A stretch of DNA of 17,803 bases from Setaria digitata (taxonomy: Eukaryota; Nematoda; Chromadorea; Rhabditida; Setariidae). Of this stretch, positions 1-10,573 are shown in pieces. The notes under the pieces were generated by a model that did not search any database, was not told the origin of the DNA, and was given only the letters and a program-made list of their open reading frames with translations. Location: contig RCAB01000812.1 of NCBI GenBank assembly GCA_003640385.1, forward strand, positions 1 to 17,803. Reading direction: 5' to 3'. Every line of letters starts with the position of its first letter. Within the stretch, counting starts at the first letter, position 1. The position numbers and the translations under genes are program-made.

Positions 1-431
1 TTTTTTTTTTTTTTTTTTTTTTTTTACACTATGTTACATGCGATTAGTGAACCCTTGTAAAATATAGTGGCAATATACAGAATGAATTTTGTTTTTACGT
101 GTGTTTAGTAGTCATTTTTCGTTTGTTACATGTAGTACTGGCCGTAAAATTCTGTACGACAGAGACTGAGTTTTATATTGGTCCTGTTGTTTACCAATTA
201 ATACTATTCTTCTTTATTGAATGAAAAACAGAATGCGTGTTTGCTTCTGAAATTGTGCGATATTGTGAAGTAGTGTAAGCCTAAATTTGTTTGCAGGAAG
301 GAAGCATTTTATTTATTGGTTTATAACCTGTTCTTAAGCTGAGGATATATTTCGAAGTCTAATTAAAAACTTTGGAAGTGAGTGATACTTTAGCGGATAT
401 CAGTTGAGCAAATTTGGATTTGTGTTGAAAA
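1..431. other. Upstream flank of the export-adaptor gene
   Basis: The window opens with a run of 25 T, then AT-rich sequence without a convincing exon on either strand. A possible splice acceptor (TTTGTTTGCAG) ends at 296, about 135 bases before the start codon at 432. It could be a spliced-leader trans-splice site or a 5' UTR intron end, but nothing in the sequence decides this. I see no clear promoter element. Confidence 0.4.
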
Positions 432-3400
432 ATGGATAGCAGCATCGTTGACAACAAACTTAATATGTCGCTTGGTGAGTTGTTTCCTGATTGCGTTCGA
501 CCATTTCTTCCTGACTTATATAACTGTGAACTGAACTTGCGGTTTTCGCAAAATCTGTAAGTTACCTTCACTATGTGTCTCAATAGATCTCTTTTAGCGA
601 AATACTTTGGCTAATTCATTTTTAAATTTGTTCTATACTGCTATTTGTGGTTGCAGTGTTTCATTTTTTTATCTTGTAGATGATATAATCAAGAAAGAAC
701 GCAAAGCGAAGCAGCGACAACAGAATGGTGCTGTTCAAAGCGCAGCAAGAAAACGCATTGTTTCAAAGCAAAGTATAAGAGTAAGTTTTGATGCATGGTT
801 TTTTGTTATTAAGAGTAACTTGGTGTATTTGTTTATTTATTTTCGTCAATAATTGTCACTGTCGAATATGTGTATGACTCTAAAAGAGACTTTTACTGTG
901 GTTTGAAATATTAATTTGAACTGATGTGTTGTTTGGTTTATCTCATCATTTAAATGCCGGACACTTATAGGGTAAACGATCAATCGCTGTGCGCTCAGTT
1001 ACACATAAGAACCGCCAACAAACTGCTGTTAATGGCGGGCTTTCCGCAGCAGCTGCGATGAAGGTTGTCAATAGACTTGTCAAGGTGCGATTTTAATTTC
1101 GTTTGTTAGCTATTTTTGGGGATGAATTATTTATACCAGCATTATGGCATATTTATCGATTTCGTTATCGTCGATTGTAAGATATAACTACTTATGCTTT
1201 TTTTTTTTTGTATTCAGCTCTTTAATCCATGACAGACTTTTAGAAAGCGATCCAACGACGTGCCAACCAGTCACTCNATTTATACCAGCATTATGGCATA
1301 TTTATCGATTTCGATATCGTCGATTGTAAGATATAACTACTCATGCTTTTTTTTTTGTATTCAGCTCTTTAATCCATGACAGACTTTTAGAAAGCGATCC
1401 AACGACGTGCCAACCAGTCACTCATAAATCGTGCGGCGACATTGCGTCGTCGCGCTCTTCGACGAAATTCAGCTGTGAGACCAGCCGTATGTTCAGCTGC
1501 CATTCCTCTTTTTGTATGGACTGCAAATAATCTGGAACTCCTCGCTCTTCACGTAGAACCCAGTGGTTTTTTTATGTGCTGCTGAATGGCTGGAACCCAG
1601 TGATTTAAAAAAAAAAAAAAAAAAGTCATCGCCGAATTTGACGATTCGACGAAAGCAGCACGAAAAGTGCACTGGGAACAGAAATAACATCGAGAACTGT
1701 TGTTGGAGAACTAGTACCAAGAATTGTTGTGAAGTTACAAAGCCACACGTTCTCACTATGATGGAGTTTTGTTGGCGATTGCTTACTTTTTATGTCACAT
1801 AGCTTTAACCGCTAAAGGAGGAGGTTTGCCGTCAGAATGCCAAAGGCAGTGAACCAGCCCTGTTGTTATTACCATGAAAGAATGATCTTTGATGGGTTCT
1901 TGACTTGATGTTTTGAAAATTCTACCGGATGTGGGTGATGGTCGTCATTTACTGTACTGTACAAAGCAGACGGACAATGATTTTAGAAAAAAAAAATTTA
2001 CCGATCGAATCGAACGGTATGACGAGCATATGGTGAAGTTTTTTGTTCGTTGTTGATGAGTTTTGAACGAAATGAAAGCATTTTTATACATTGCTTTTTG
2101 TTTCTCATCGATTCCACTGCTGGCATTGCATTTTGTGTGATGGAGAAGAAGCTTTCCCAAGAGAGTGAAGTTTTGTGAAGTGTAAGGTAATTTTCTAGGA
2201 GTTAAGTTACTTAAATCAGGTGTGGAGTTGTAGGCAAGTTGTATTTCAGATAAGGGGATTACGTGCGCGGAGACAAGCAGCAGTTGTTGGGTCACGTCTT
2301 GTTGGGCGCTTATCTGGTATTAATCAGCGGTCTCGAATAATTCGAAGAAATGCAGGGAAGAGTGCGCGCAGGCAACCAGTAATCTTCACTTCGCCACAGG
2401 TGGTGTTAATTCGTCCCAATGGAATGAACCAATCCGTCGTATCTTTTAGGTGGATCAGTTTTGTTTTGACCTTTTTTAGGTGGTTCGTGGTCGAGGATTG
2501 TCGCATATCGGTCAGCTTGCAAGCGACAGTGAAGCATTTATGGTAGAGCAGCGTGAAATGTAGGTTCTTTACGTTATTAAGTAGAGATAGCTAAAGTCTA
2601 GTTTTAGTAGGTTTGTGTGTATCCTTTGATGACGTAGCGATTCAGTTTATCATGATATGGGAAAGACGAAAGAGAACTCCAGGTCTCGTCATCATAAAAC
2701 AAAAATCAATTGGCTAATATAGCGGTGGGATATTTGGTAGAGGACGCGCTATTACAGGAAAACAAGGAGGTGGGCGAGTAAGGTGATCGATCTTTGGATC
2801 ATGTAAAAATCTCCGGACTAAGATAAGCTTGCTAATTGTTATATTGGTAGCAATAACAGTATACTGTTAATTTCATTGGTTATAGTGCCCATCCAGTGCT
2901 TCAACAGAAGGTGCTACGCCGTGAAGTACTAGCGGGACAACCACGGCGTGAAGTTATCATGCAACGTCGTGCACGTCCAGTGGTTGTTGAACAGCGTCCC
3001 ATAATTATTCGACGTGGAGGGATACGCAAACGCGCCGTTATGAACGAGCCAAATGTTGTCGTTGTCAGAAATGCAGTACATTTTAGCATTGTTTGTAGGA
3101 AGGAAAAATTCTTTGTAAATACTGGTCTCTCCCAAATACTTTTATTTTGGACATTAGTTTCTGGATCACTATAATATATTGTTTTAGCCGCGACGGCAAG
3201 TTCAGTTTCGCACACAGTCTGGATTTGGGAATGTTCAACGCGTCGTTGATATACGGCCGCGTAATCGTTTAGTTCGCAAGATGCAGTATGTTGTCAACCC
3301 AAACGCAGTTCAGATGCGTAAAGCACTGGGAATTGGTGTGCGACGAGTGAGATTTTAACTGTGACATGTGTTTGAAAGTGTAGTCGATGCTTATTCAACA

Positions 3401-3704
3401 AAACTGAGTGTTGTAAATATATGCTTTGTATATATGCTTAGTAGACTTTTTGATTTTTTTTTCTTTTTCTTTTCATTACTTTTAAATGGTATTTTATCAA
3501 GATTGTAAGAAACAGCGATATTCTGTCTGCACTTTTGTACTGCTTATTTCCCTAGTTAAAAAAGAAAGTTATTGTCTGGGTAAAACATTATTTTGAAATT
3601 TTCAGTCGGAGCCACAACGTTTTGAATCAAGCAGCACGTTCCTTCAGCGCGTACCTGTGTCAAATCGACGAGGACGTGGTTTTCAGGATGTATTGTACAA
3701 TTAA
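432..3704 (+). CDS. Arginine-rich protein with UAP56-binding motif, probable mRNA-export adaptor (nine exons)
   Basis: Exons: 432-474, 680-780, 971-1084, 1391-1486, 2250-2438, 2480-2559, 2886-3075, 3188-3346 and 3606-3704. All phases agree and give about 356 residues. Residues 9-20 read KLNMSLDDIIKK, which matches the UAP56-binding motif of ALYREF and UIF/FYTTD1. Adaptors with this motif bind the DEAD-box helicase UAP56 and hand spliced mRNA to the export receptor in the nucleus. The rest is very basic, with many RR pairs and two RGRG patches (start of exon 6, last exon), typical of RNA-binding tails. I see no RRM, so it resembles UIF more than ALYREF. Uncertain points: exon 5 may end at 2399 (minus 13 residues), because the intron used here is only 41 bases. 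Exon 8 can read through its donor to a stop at 3358. Exon 9 might splice on to an acceptor ending at 3835. The intron before exon 4 holds an assembly duplication. Function is inferred from the motif and composition. Confidence 0.8.
1129..1423. repeat. Direct duplication around a single N, probable assembly artefact
   Basis: Bases 1129-1276 and 1278-1423 are nearly identical copies separated by one N at 1277. They differ by two substitutions and by the length of one T run (12 versus 10). The copies contain the acceptor and the first 35 bases of exon 4. Only the second copy continues into the rest of the exon (1391-1486). The pattern fits two contigs whose ends overlap but were joined without merging, perhaps from two alleles. 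Confidence 0.85.
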
Positions 3705-4039
3705 TAATTTTTTCTTTGATATTCTATGTTTAGCAGACTTTTCGCCTGCTCATTTGCTTGATTTATTCATGCATCAACTCATAATTGTTCTATTAGCTAA
3801 TTAGTAATGAATTGTATTTTCTTTCTAATTTACAGTGTTAGTCTTGTAATCCATGGCACATAATTGACAATAATTTTAAAAAGGAATATTTAAGAAATTC
3901 TTCAATCTTAATGGTTTTAAGATTACGAGTAGATGCGTAATTTTGATTTCAGATTCCAACGTATTTTTATTAATGACCGTTTGCTTTTGTTACGCTTTAT
4001 CAGCATTTCAGTTCCCGTTATGACATCTGCAGTGATTTT

Positions 4040-4071
4040 AATAAAGATGAATTTGAGTGATATGGAATAAA
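4040..4071 (+). terminator. Poly(A) signals of the export-adaptor gene
   Basis: Two canonical AATAAA hexamers lie at 4040-4045 and 4066-4071. They are the first on the plus strand after the stop codon at 3704 that fit a 3' UTR of about 0.4 kb. The cleavage site would then be near 4085-4100. Confidence 0.45.
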
Positions 4072-4147
4072 ATGATACAACTCTCTGGATATACTGTTGC
4101 AACAATTTAGTCCAATTTCTCATTATTAAGTGTGAGGAAAGATGGTC

Positions 4148-4153
4148 TTTATT
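4148..4153 (-). terminator. Possible poly(A) signal of the small minus-strand gene
   Basis: The plus strand reads TTTATT, which is AATAAA on the minus strand. It lies about 62 bases past the stop codon of the 4215-4448 reading frame, a normal distance for a short nematode 3' UTR. Confidence 0.3.
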
Positions 4154-4214
4154 AATGGTGATGGTTTAATGGATCTAACTTTTCATGTTGCCGGGTTGAT
4201 TTTTGAATCGAAGT

Positions 4215-4448
4215 TTAGTTGTGTCCTTTAATTGTTGTGGGTCTGGATTTGCTCTGTCGAGAAGGTTGTGTGAATTGTTTTGTGAAACTGGATGAGAGCT
4301 CTCTATACTGGATTTGAGTTCGGTAAATACTTTTGGAGGACTTTGGTGAACTGAGGGTCGGGTGGGGATTTGTTTGTCCAATTATCATTTGAAATAATTG
4401 AATTGCACCAAGAATACTTATGAGTCGTTTGGCAGTGTCATTGATCAT
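4215..4448 (-). CDS. Tentative small protein of 77 residues with signal-like N-terminus
   Basis: A single open frame starts with ATG at 4448 and ends with TAA at 4215. Residues 9-24 are hydrophobic (LISILGAIQLFQMIIG) and the rest is rich in S, T, K, Q and P. This is the layout of a short secreted protein. A pyrimidine-rich acceptor (CTCCTACTACCCTAG) ends 11 bases upstream of the ATG and could take a spliced leader. An AATAAA lies about 62 bases downstream. Against this, the minus strand here has few stop codons in general, and a second frame (4381-4175) is also open with a protein-like S/P/N-rich sequence. I do not recognise the family. The neighbours are the 3' ends of two convergent genes, so it could also be chance. 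Confidence 0.3.
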   Translation of the reverse strand: MINDTAKRLISILGAIQLFQMIIGQTNPHPTLSSPKSSKSIYRTQIQYRELSSSFTKQFTQPSRQSKSRPTTIKGHN

Positions 4449-4459
4449 TAAACAAATTT

Positions 4460-5183
4460 ACTAGGGTAGTAGGAGGTGATGCGACGTTTTTTTTTTTGTG
4501 GGGTTAAAGAGGTCATTTGTCATGACCCAAGAAATTCTCACTTATGCTCTATTCTGACTTGAGAAAAAATGAATTCCACGATTTACGGGATCAATGAATT
4601 TAATTAATGGACAGATTAAATTAGATCGTTTCAGGTTATAATATTTGTTAAAGTAGCTGGTCAATGTTTTCTATTGATGAGTGAGAGTAGTTTTTAAAAA
4701 CATTAATTACTCAACAAAAAACCGGTTTCATTTTCCCCATTTTCCCCGTTAATTGTTACTTAAAGTCAATTTTACTATACATTTCATTGGTTGCAATTCC
4801 TGAATAATTGAACTAATTACTGACTTGTAATTAAAATTTTACTTGTGTATACATATTATTTGATGATATAAAGTAACATGCCGTTAGTAATTGCTCAGAA
4901 TACCTCAAAATTACATGCCATATTCAATGACGGAATTTCAGTTGATTTTTTAATCGTTTAAAATAATCACTTCAGCACAAAATATTACATCTTTTGCGGC
5001 ACTTCTATAAATAAATTGAAAATTTTTACAACTAATTCATGTTATTTGAATTTCGCTCATTCATTGATAAATGATACAATTTTTAGCTCTTCATTTTTCA
5101 ATAGTACAAAATCACTGATAAGAAATTAAAAAGAAAATACATCAAAGAGAGGAAGAAAAAACGACAGTGAAAGTTTTTCTCTA
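4460..5183. other. AT-rich spacer between convergent genes
   Basis: I see no exon or RNA gene here. Part of it must be the 3' UTR of the GATA gene, whose stop codon is at 5184-5186. I found no canonical AATAAA on the minus strand close to that stop, so the end of that transcript is unresolved. Confidence 0.4.
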
Positions 5184-8100
5184 TCATGGAAAATGATATC
5201 GTGGTATTCGAATTCGTTTTCGTATTTTATTTGACATCGTTGTTGGTCTTGGCCGATTATTTTTACGATAATACAAATTACACGCACTGAAATCAGCCTA
5301 ATTAAGCAATAATTATTGCAAAAATTGAAGAACAATTAACAGTAAGTAGAACAGATGGTTAATTTAATGCACTGCTTGCATTTAAAATTTGCCTTTCAAA
5401 ATGGCACAAAAAATTTTAAATAAATAAAATTAATAAACAAACTTGCACTCAATGGCTCCAGTATTACTGCGACGCCATAATGTTGTTTCTTTTGTACCGC
5501 AATTTGTGCATATCGAATTAATATGACTACTAATTGGCTATAAGATAGTTAATTAATTATTTTATTCCATTTCTGATAGTAACACTTCATAAAATTTACA
5601 ATATATATTTTTTAATATTAGAGCTTGCCCTATATTAATAACAACAAACAATCACTTCATCAACGGTTAAGTATATATAATACTAAGGTCAGATATAAAA
5701 TGTCAAGGTTAATCATTTATTACTAAAAAAAAAACGAAAAAAAAAAAAGAAAACATTTTCTTCTAAAATGTAATTTTGCTATATAAATGAGTGATTTTGG
5801 GTGAAAAAGCGAAGAATGGGTGAAAAATTTCATTTCATATTTAAATTAATTCTATTAAGCAATCGATATTCTAATTCATTAACCTTTTTCTTAAAATTGA
5901 TAGCAAAATTTAGCGATGAATTGTTATTGCTATTAGCAAAGAATTCTTTAAGCATATGATTTGGCTGCTCCATATATTCTATCTGAATTTTTCAGAGCAT
6001 TATCATTGTTATCAGTGAAAAATATATTGCTCAATCATAACCCTTTGCTAGATATCTTCTTGCAAATTAAAAATGTTATAAATTTCAGTATTACAATGGG
6101 CTAAAGATCTTTTTTTTTTCTTGTCTAATGATTTTATGATAATTTTAAAAATTAAAATAGCTATGCTACATGAGATGAAATTCAAACTTGTTCTTCATAT
6201 GGATATGTTTGACTTTTTGTTGGCATCCATTGATGATATCGTAATCCTCGACAAAGGCATTCCATTGACCTAAAAATTTCAAAAAATAGAACAAAACAGA
6301 GGACGAAAAAGTGATACTGTAATTGAAATGAAGTTTTTTTGTAAATTTTAAAAGTAACAATAAATTTGCCCAAAAATATCAGTAGAATTAGGAATACTTT
6401 TAATTGTTCAATTCTTGATTAGTATGAAATGTTTAAGTAAGTTTTATCAGTGATATATCTTACCAAATTAGTTTTGTAAAAATTTTCATGAAATTTTTAC
6501 TAGAAATGAATGCGCTTTTTAATGCTGAATAATTAACATACTGATGATAACATGAAACTGGATGATGATGATGATGATGATAATGATAATGATGATGATA
6601 GGCTTGTGATGTTTCGCCCAAATGATGTTGTGTATTTGAGAATTGAGTTGAAGATCGTGTCATTAATTCTGGATAAAAGATATTTCGATTACAGGAAGTA
6701 TATGAGGACGATGGTTCCATTTGATGTAAAACACGTATTGTCGGAATTGTTCGACTAGAATTTTGACGTGTACATGCATCTGAAAATAATTAATTAATCT
6801 TGTAAAATGTTAACTTCTAATAAGCTTAATTAATTTCCAAAATAATTAAAATTTGATATTCTCATAATAAAAATCGCTAATAAATTAATTGACTTTTTAA
6901 GATGAGAATGGCATTAACATCATCATTCCACAACAACTTCATAAATTTTTATGTTAAGCAATGGGGTGACCAATTTAATTTTAAATTATAGTATAAAATC
7001 TTCTTTTCTTTTTACTTGAATGAAACTGATATGGAGAAATGGAATTATTATTTTAAGTTACTAATTAAATAATTTATCGACTCATTTAAATTATTATAAC
7101 AGGAGAAATTAATTAATGAGCAATGCAGAAGACTTTAATATGTCACACATTTATAGTTAATTACTTTGGATTTTTATCCACATATATATAAATGAATGAT
7201 TTATTTTTTAATTAATTATTTGTATCCGTAAATGATATTAATAAATAATGCTGGTGATAACCTGATGCTGGATTATGTTGATATTTTGAGGAATGATTAT
7301 TTGCAAATTCAGAATTATTTGGATATGTTCCATCGACAGTAATTCCATTTGTGAATATATTTATATCGCAGTCTAAACAGTATCACAGATGATAAGATAT
7401 CAGAAAAAGAACGTGATAATAATGAAGGAGAAAAATTGAATGACTGATTGCTTCACTGTGCTTTTTCTTCCATTATTTTTCTGATTATTAACAAATTACT
7501 TATGTTCTGCATTCATTTTAGATGAATTGAAGAAATATTTCGGAAAATTTATTACTTGTTAAAGCTAAATTTACTGAAAAAAAAAAATAAAGTTTTCTCT
7601 TTCGCTATTTTTAATTTTAGTTTTATTTTCGTTTTTTTTTTTTTATTTTTTCATATTGAAAGTACTGGTGAAATAATAGAAATTCAAATCAATTTAAATT
7701 AAATGAATAAAATGATATAATTAGGGAAAAAATCGCTAAAATTTTTTTATTCTACAATCAAATAAATACTTGTAGTATAGTAAAGATAAGTTTATTATGC
7801 TATTAAATCACAAAAGTTAATTAAACACTTAATATTTTTCCCCTTCATCCACTTTTTTCCTAAAATGAAAAAATATTAAATTCAAAATCGAGAAAAAAAA
7901 AAGAGATTTCATAAACAAATAAAATTGCATTTTAAATAACAAATGTATTTAATGCATTGTTCTAGGCATTATTGAGGTTTTAAAACTAATAGCACTCAGC
8001 AACTTTTTTTTTTTTTACCTAAACTCTTGATGATTGACTCAAAAATGAATGAAACATATTTGGGACAAGACAAAGATTTAAAGAGTATTGAGTACAAGGA

Positions 8101-8410
8101 AGAATATTTACATGAAAACTACTTTATTATCATTATCAGAAACACTGATAACAGTACCAGGTTCCTGGTTTAGCAATTTTCATTCATATTTTATGATTAA
8201 ATCAAGCAATCTGTAAAATTACGTCTTCATTTCTTATCCCTATCGATACTTTTAATATTATTGTAATTAGAAATATTAATAGTTTTATTATCACTGCAAT
8301 TAAAAATTAAACATGACTAAATAACCGTTATCATCATCACGATAATGAGCTACATTCTCCCAACAGTTAACTGATTGATCGCCAAGCTTTGTTGGTGTAC
8401 GTAATGACAT
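5184..8410 (-). CDS. GATA-type transcription factor with one C-terminal zinc finger (seven exons)
   Basis: Minus-strand exons in order: 8410-8326, 7372-7262, 6779-6542, 6269-6188, 5982-5884, 5537-5443 and 5286-5184. Every phase joins, giving 270 residues from the ATG at 8410. The zinc finger spans two exons at residues 215-239. It has Cys215, Cys218, Cys236 and Cys239 (C-x2-C-x17-C-x2-C) and the family's TTLWRR core. It is followed by a basic tail ([11 protein letters not shown]) that would contact DNA. Proteins of this family bind WGATAR sites in the nucleus. The second knuckle reads [16 protein letters not shown] instead of the usual CNACGLY-KLH. I recall this style from worm single-finger factors of the ELT-3/ELT-7/END group, so an ELT-3-like factor is possible, but I have not confirmed it. 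Residues 126-138 form a histidine/tyrosine tract; the N-terminal part is rich in N, S, Y and H. The ATG sits directly behind an acceptor (AAAATTTTAG), so either a spliced leader joins there or an upstream exon exists. Confidence 0.85.
6559..6600. repeat. Coding (CAT)n trinucleotide tract of the GATA gene
   Basis: The plus strand reads repeated GAT with a few AAT units. On the minus strand this is CAT/TAT, coding the run of His and Tyr in the third GATA exon. Such a tract can change length by slippage without shifting the frame. Confidence 0.8.
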
Positions 8411-8425
8411 CTAAAATTTTTATCA
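8411..8425 (-). promoter_or_regulatory. Splice acceptor flush with the GATA gene's first clear ATG
   Basis: The minus strand reads TAAAAATTTTAG immediately before the ATG at 8410. This could be a trans-splice site for a spliced leader, making residue 1 the true start. It could equally be an ordinary acceptor for an upstream exon ending in phase 0. Confidence 0.4.
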
Positions 8426-9032
8426 ACAAATGAAATATTAATTTTTAAGAGTATTCAAATATTTTAAAAAGTAAAACAAAATGTCCATCTAATTATCATA
8501 ATTTTTGAATTTTTTCCTATCCTGGAAATAATAGTCATTTTGTAAAATTTTCGATATAACATAATAATTTTTAAATAATTTTTGGACAAGAATTTAACAT
8601 TTAAACACATCCTAACCTATCGATAATTATTAAGAAATCTTCGCTCTACACTAGATTATCGAGCTAGATTATCAATAAATTTTAAAATTTTTTACTGAGA
8701 AATTTGCTTAAGTAAAAAATTTGAATTATTATGCTCTAAGAAACAATATTAATTTCAGTCTTGATAAACTACACAATATGCCCAATAAGATCTTTTCAAA
8801 ATAATGTTTTTTTTTTTTCTTAAAAAGAAAATAAAAAATTTAAATTGTCAAAAAATTTATGTAAAATTTTTTTGCAAACAAAAAGATCTAAAAATAGTAA
8901 AAACAATTTTTTATACAGAAAGAAAAAAAAAAAAAAAAACCGAAAGAAAAAAAAATACTGTGCCAAAATGATTAGGATTATCACTGAGCGATAAAAAAAG
9001 GTTTGCCGATAGCTTAGTTACCGTTTACCCAT

Positions 9033-9044
9033 CTTATCTTATCA
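9033..9044 (-). promoter_or_regulatory. Overlapping pair of GATA-factor sites
   Basis: The minus strand reads TGATAAGATAAG, two overlapping GATAAG cores, one of them TGATAA. It lies about 620 bases upstream of the first clear ATG of the GATA gene, within a slightly GC-richer patch (9001-9120) that has no long open frame. Autoregulation is a guess. Such short sites are common in AT-rich DNA. Confidence 0.25.
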
Positions 9045-9561
9045 ATTTGTAACCTAGATCATCCTTCATAACAACAGTCTTACTGTATTTTTCAGTTGCT
9101 AAATATTTATTAACCGATAGCTACTGATTCTTTTCAATATCCTGCTAATTTCAGTTTCATAAAATGATAAATGAAATTCTTCTGTAAAATTAAATTTGAA
9201 AACTATTAAATGTAGCGAAAGTTTCTAAGGAATAAAAATTTCATTTCTATCAGAGTTTGTTAAAATTAAATTCCATTTATTTCTTTTTATTAAAACTCAA
9301 AAAAAAAAGTTATCTGCAATCACAGACAATAATTAAAACTAAAATATAAAATAATTTAGAAAAAATGTATCCAAAAATAAAAATTTCAATTAATGTTAAT
9401 ATTTTATGAAAATAACTGATGTGAAGAAGTTGCTAAATTTTACAAACATTCCCAAAATAAAAGGAAAAAAAAGGACTTTTTGTCAAATTAAATTTAAAAA
9501 ACAAAAAAAAAAGCAAAATTCGTCTGCTAAAATCAAATTTGAAAATTATTAAACGTAGNTG

Positions 9562-9728
9562 TAGTAATAAAAGTTTAAAAAAAAAAGAAAAAAAAGGTAC
9601 TATCAATCGCATCATACCATTGCATTTAGGTTGCACTGATAGTTNTAGTAATAAAAATTTAAAAAAAAAAGAAGAAAAAGGTACTATCAATCGCATCATA
9701 CCATTGCATTTAGGTTGCACTGATAGTT
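9562..9728. repeat. Direct duplication around a single N, probable assembly artefact
   Basis: Bases 9562-9644 and 9646-9728 are the same 83-base sequence with two substitutions, separated by one N at 9645. A further N stands at 9559 just before the first copy. The unit carries a short inverted repeat (ACTATCA ... TGATAGT). The layout matches the duplication at 1277 and most likely marks unmerged contig ends. Confidence 0.75.
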
Positions 9729-10221
9729 ATTCGGTAATTAGAAGTAAACAAACAAATAAATAAGCATAAAAGAGTATTTGAAATGATGCAAAAGCCCCAA
9801 ATGATTAATAGAGGTTTCTAATTTGTGAATTGGTACTTGAAATCAAATTCTGTCATTTGTTGCTTCTCATATATCGGCATACCTTTGATCCATTCAGTTT
9901 CCTTCATCATTTATTGATAAAATGACAAAATTGTTAGTTTATCATAACATGTACTTTTAATCTTTACTTCCACAAATGCTGTTCTCAAGTACTTAATTAT
10001 ATTAAGTGTCTTCAATTACTACCATCTTTGTATGCACGTGTGTTCAATTAATCACTTACCTAAATGCGTTTAATTAAATGATTGTTTCAATCTGATGTTG
10101 TTTATTTGTTTTTTTTTTTTTTTGGCTATGATTTTAGCCAAATTATTCTGTTTGAATTAATTAGCATGAAAATATTGTTGCATAATTAGCTAGTTAGCGC
10201 TCATTTTCCATTTAAGAGAAA

Positions 10222-10223
<2 letters not shown>

Positions 10224-10252
<29 letters not shown>
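10224..10252. repeat. Poly(A) homopolymer
   Basis: A run of 29 A. It is not preceded by a recognisable retroelement body or poly(A) signal context, so I read it as simple sequence. Confidence 0.8.
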
Positions 10253-10505
10253 CATCAATAAATATGTTTTATTTTGTTTATTCAATTTTAAATTCAAATA
10301 TTTTTCGGCAAAATTTTAGTCATTTCAAAAAAATTTTTCAAACAATGAAATGAACTATAAACATAATTTGATAATCCTCCCTCCCACTAATCATCGTTTT
10401 CTCTTTCGGTATCCATGGTGAATAAACCACTCTCTGTCCATTTCAGTTTATCCCACTTCCATATTAATTTAATTTGCAAATACGATTAATATTATTTATC
10501 ACTAC

Positions 10506-10507
<2 letters not shown>

Positions 10508-10572
<65 letters not shown>
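10508..10572. repeat. (TTA)n microsatellite
   Basis: About 21 units of TTA without interruption, in the region upstream of the GATA gene. Confidence 0.9.

Positions 10573-10573
<1 letters not shown>

Noticed and set aside
3836..3900. Good acceptor (TTTCTTTCTAATTTACAG) that could add a tenth exon to the export-adaptor gene
   Set aside because: From the phase-0 donor in exon 9 it meets a stop after one codon. It may splice the 3' UTR but hardly changes the protein.
5185..5289. Plus-strand ATG frame with hydrophobic residues ([20 protein letters not shown])
   Set aside because: It is the shadow of the last zinc-finger exon on the minus strand.
6182..6187. TGA just after the fourth GATA exon, read at first as the end of the protein
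   Set aside because: A donor directly before it (CAA|GTTTGA) joins in phase to the exon at 5982 and leads to the zinc finger.
9883..9910. Minus-strand ATG with MMKETEWIK and a GTATGC donor
   Set aside because: It ends in phase 1, which does not join the GATA exon at 8410 in its long open frame. Joining it through a weak exon near 9050 gives a shorter, less convincing model.
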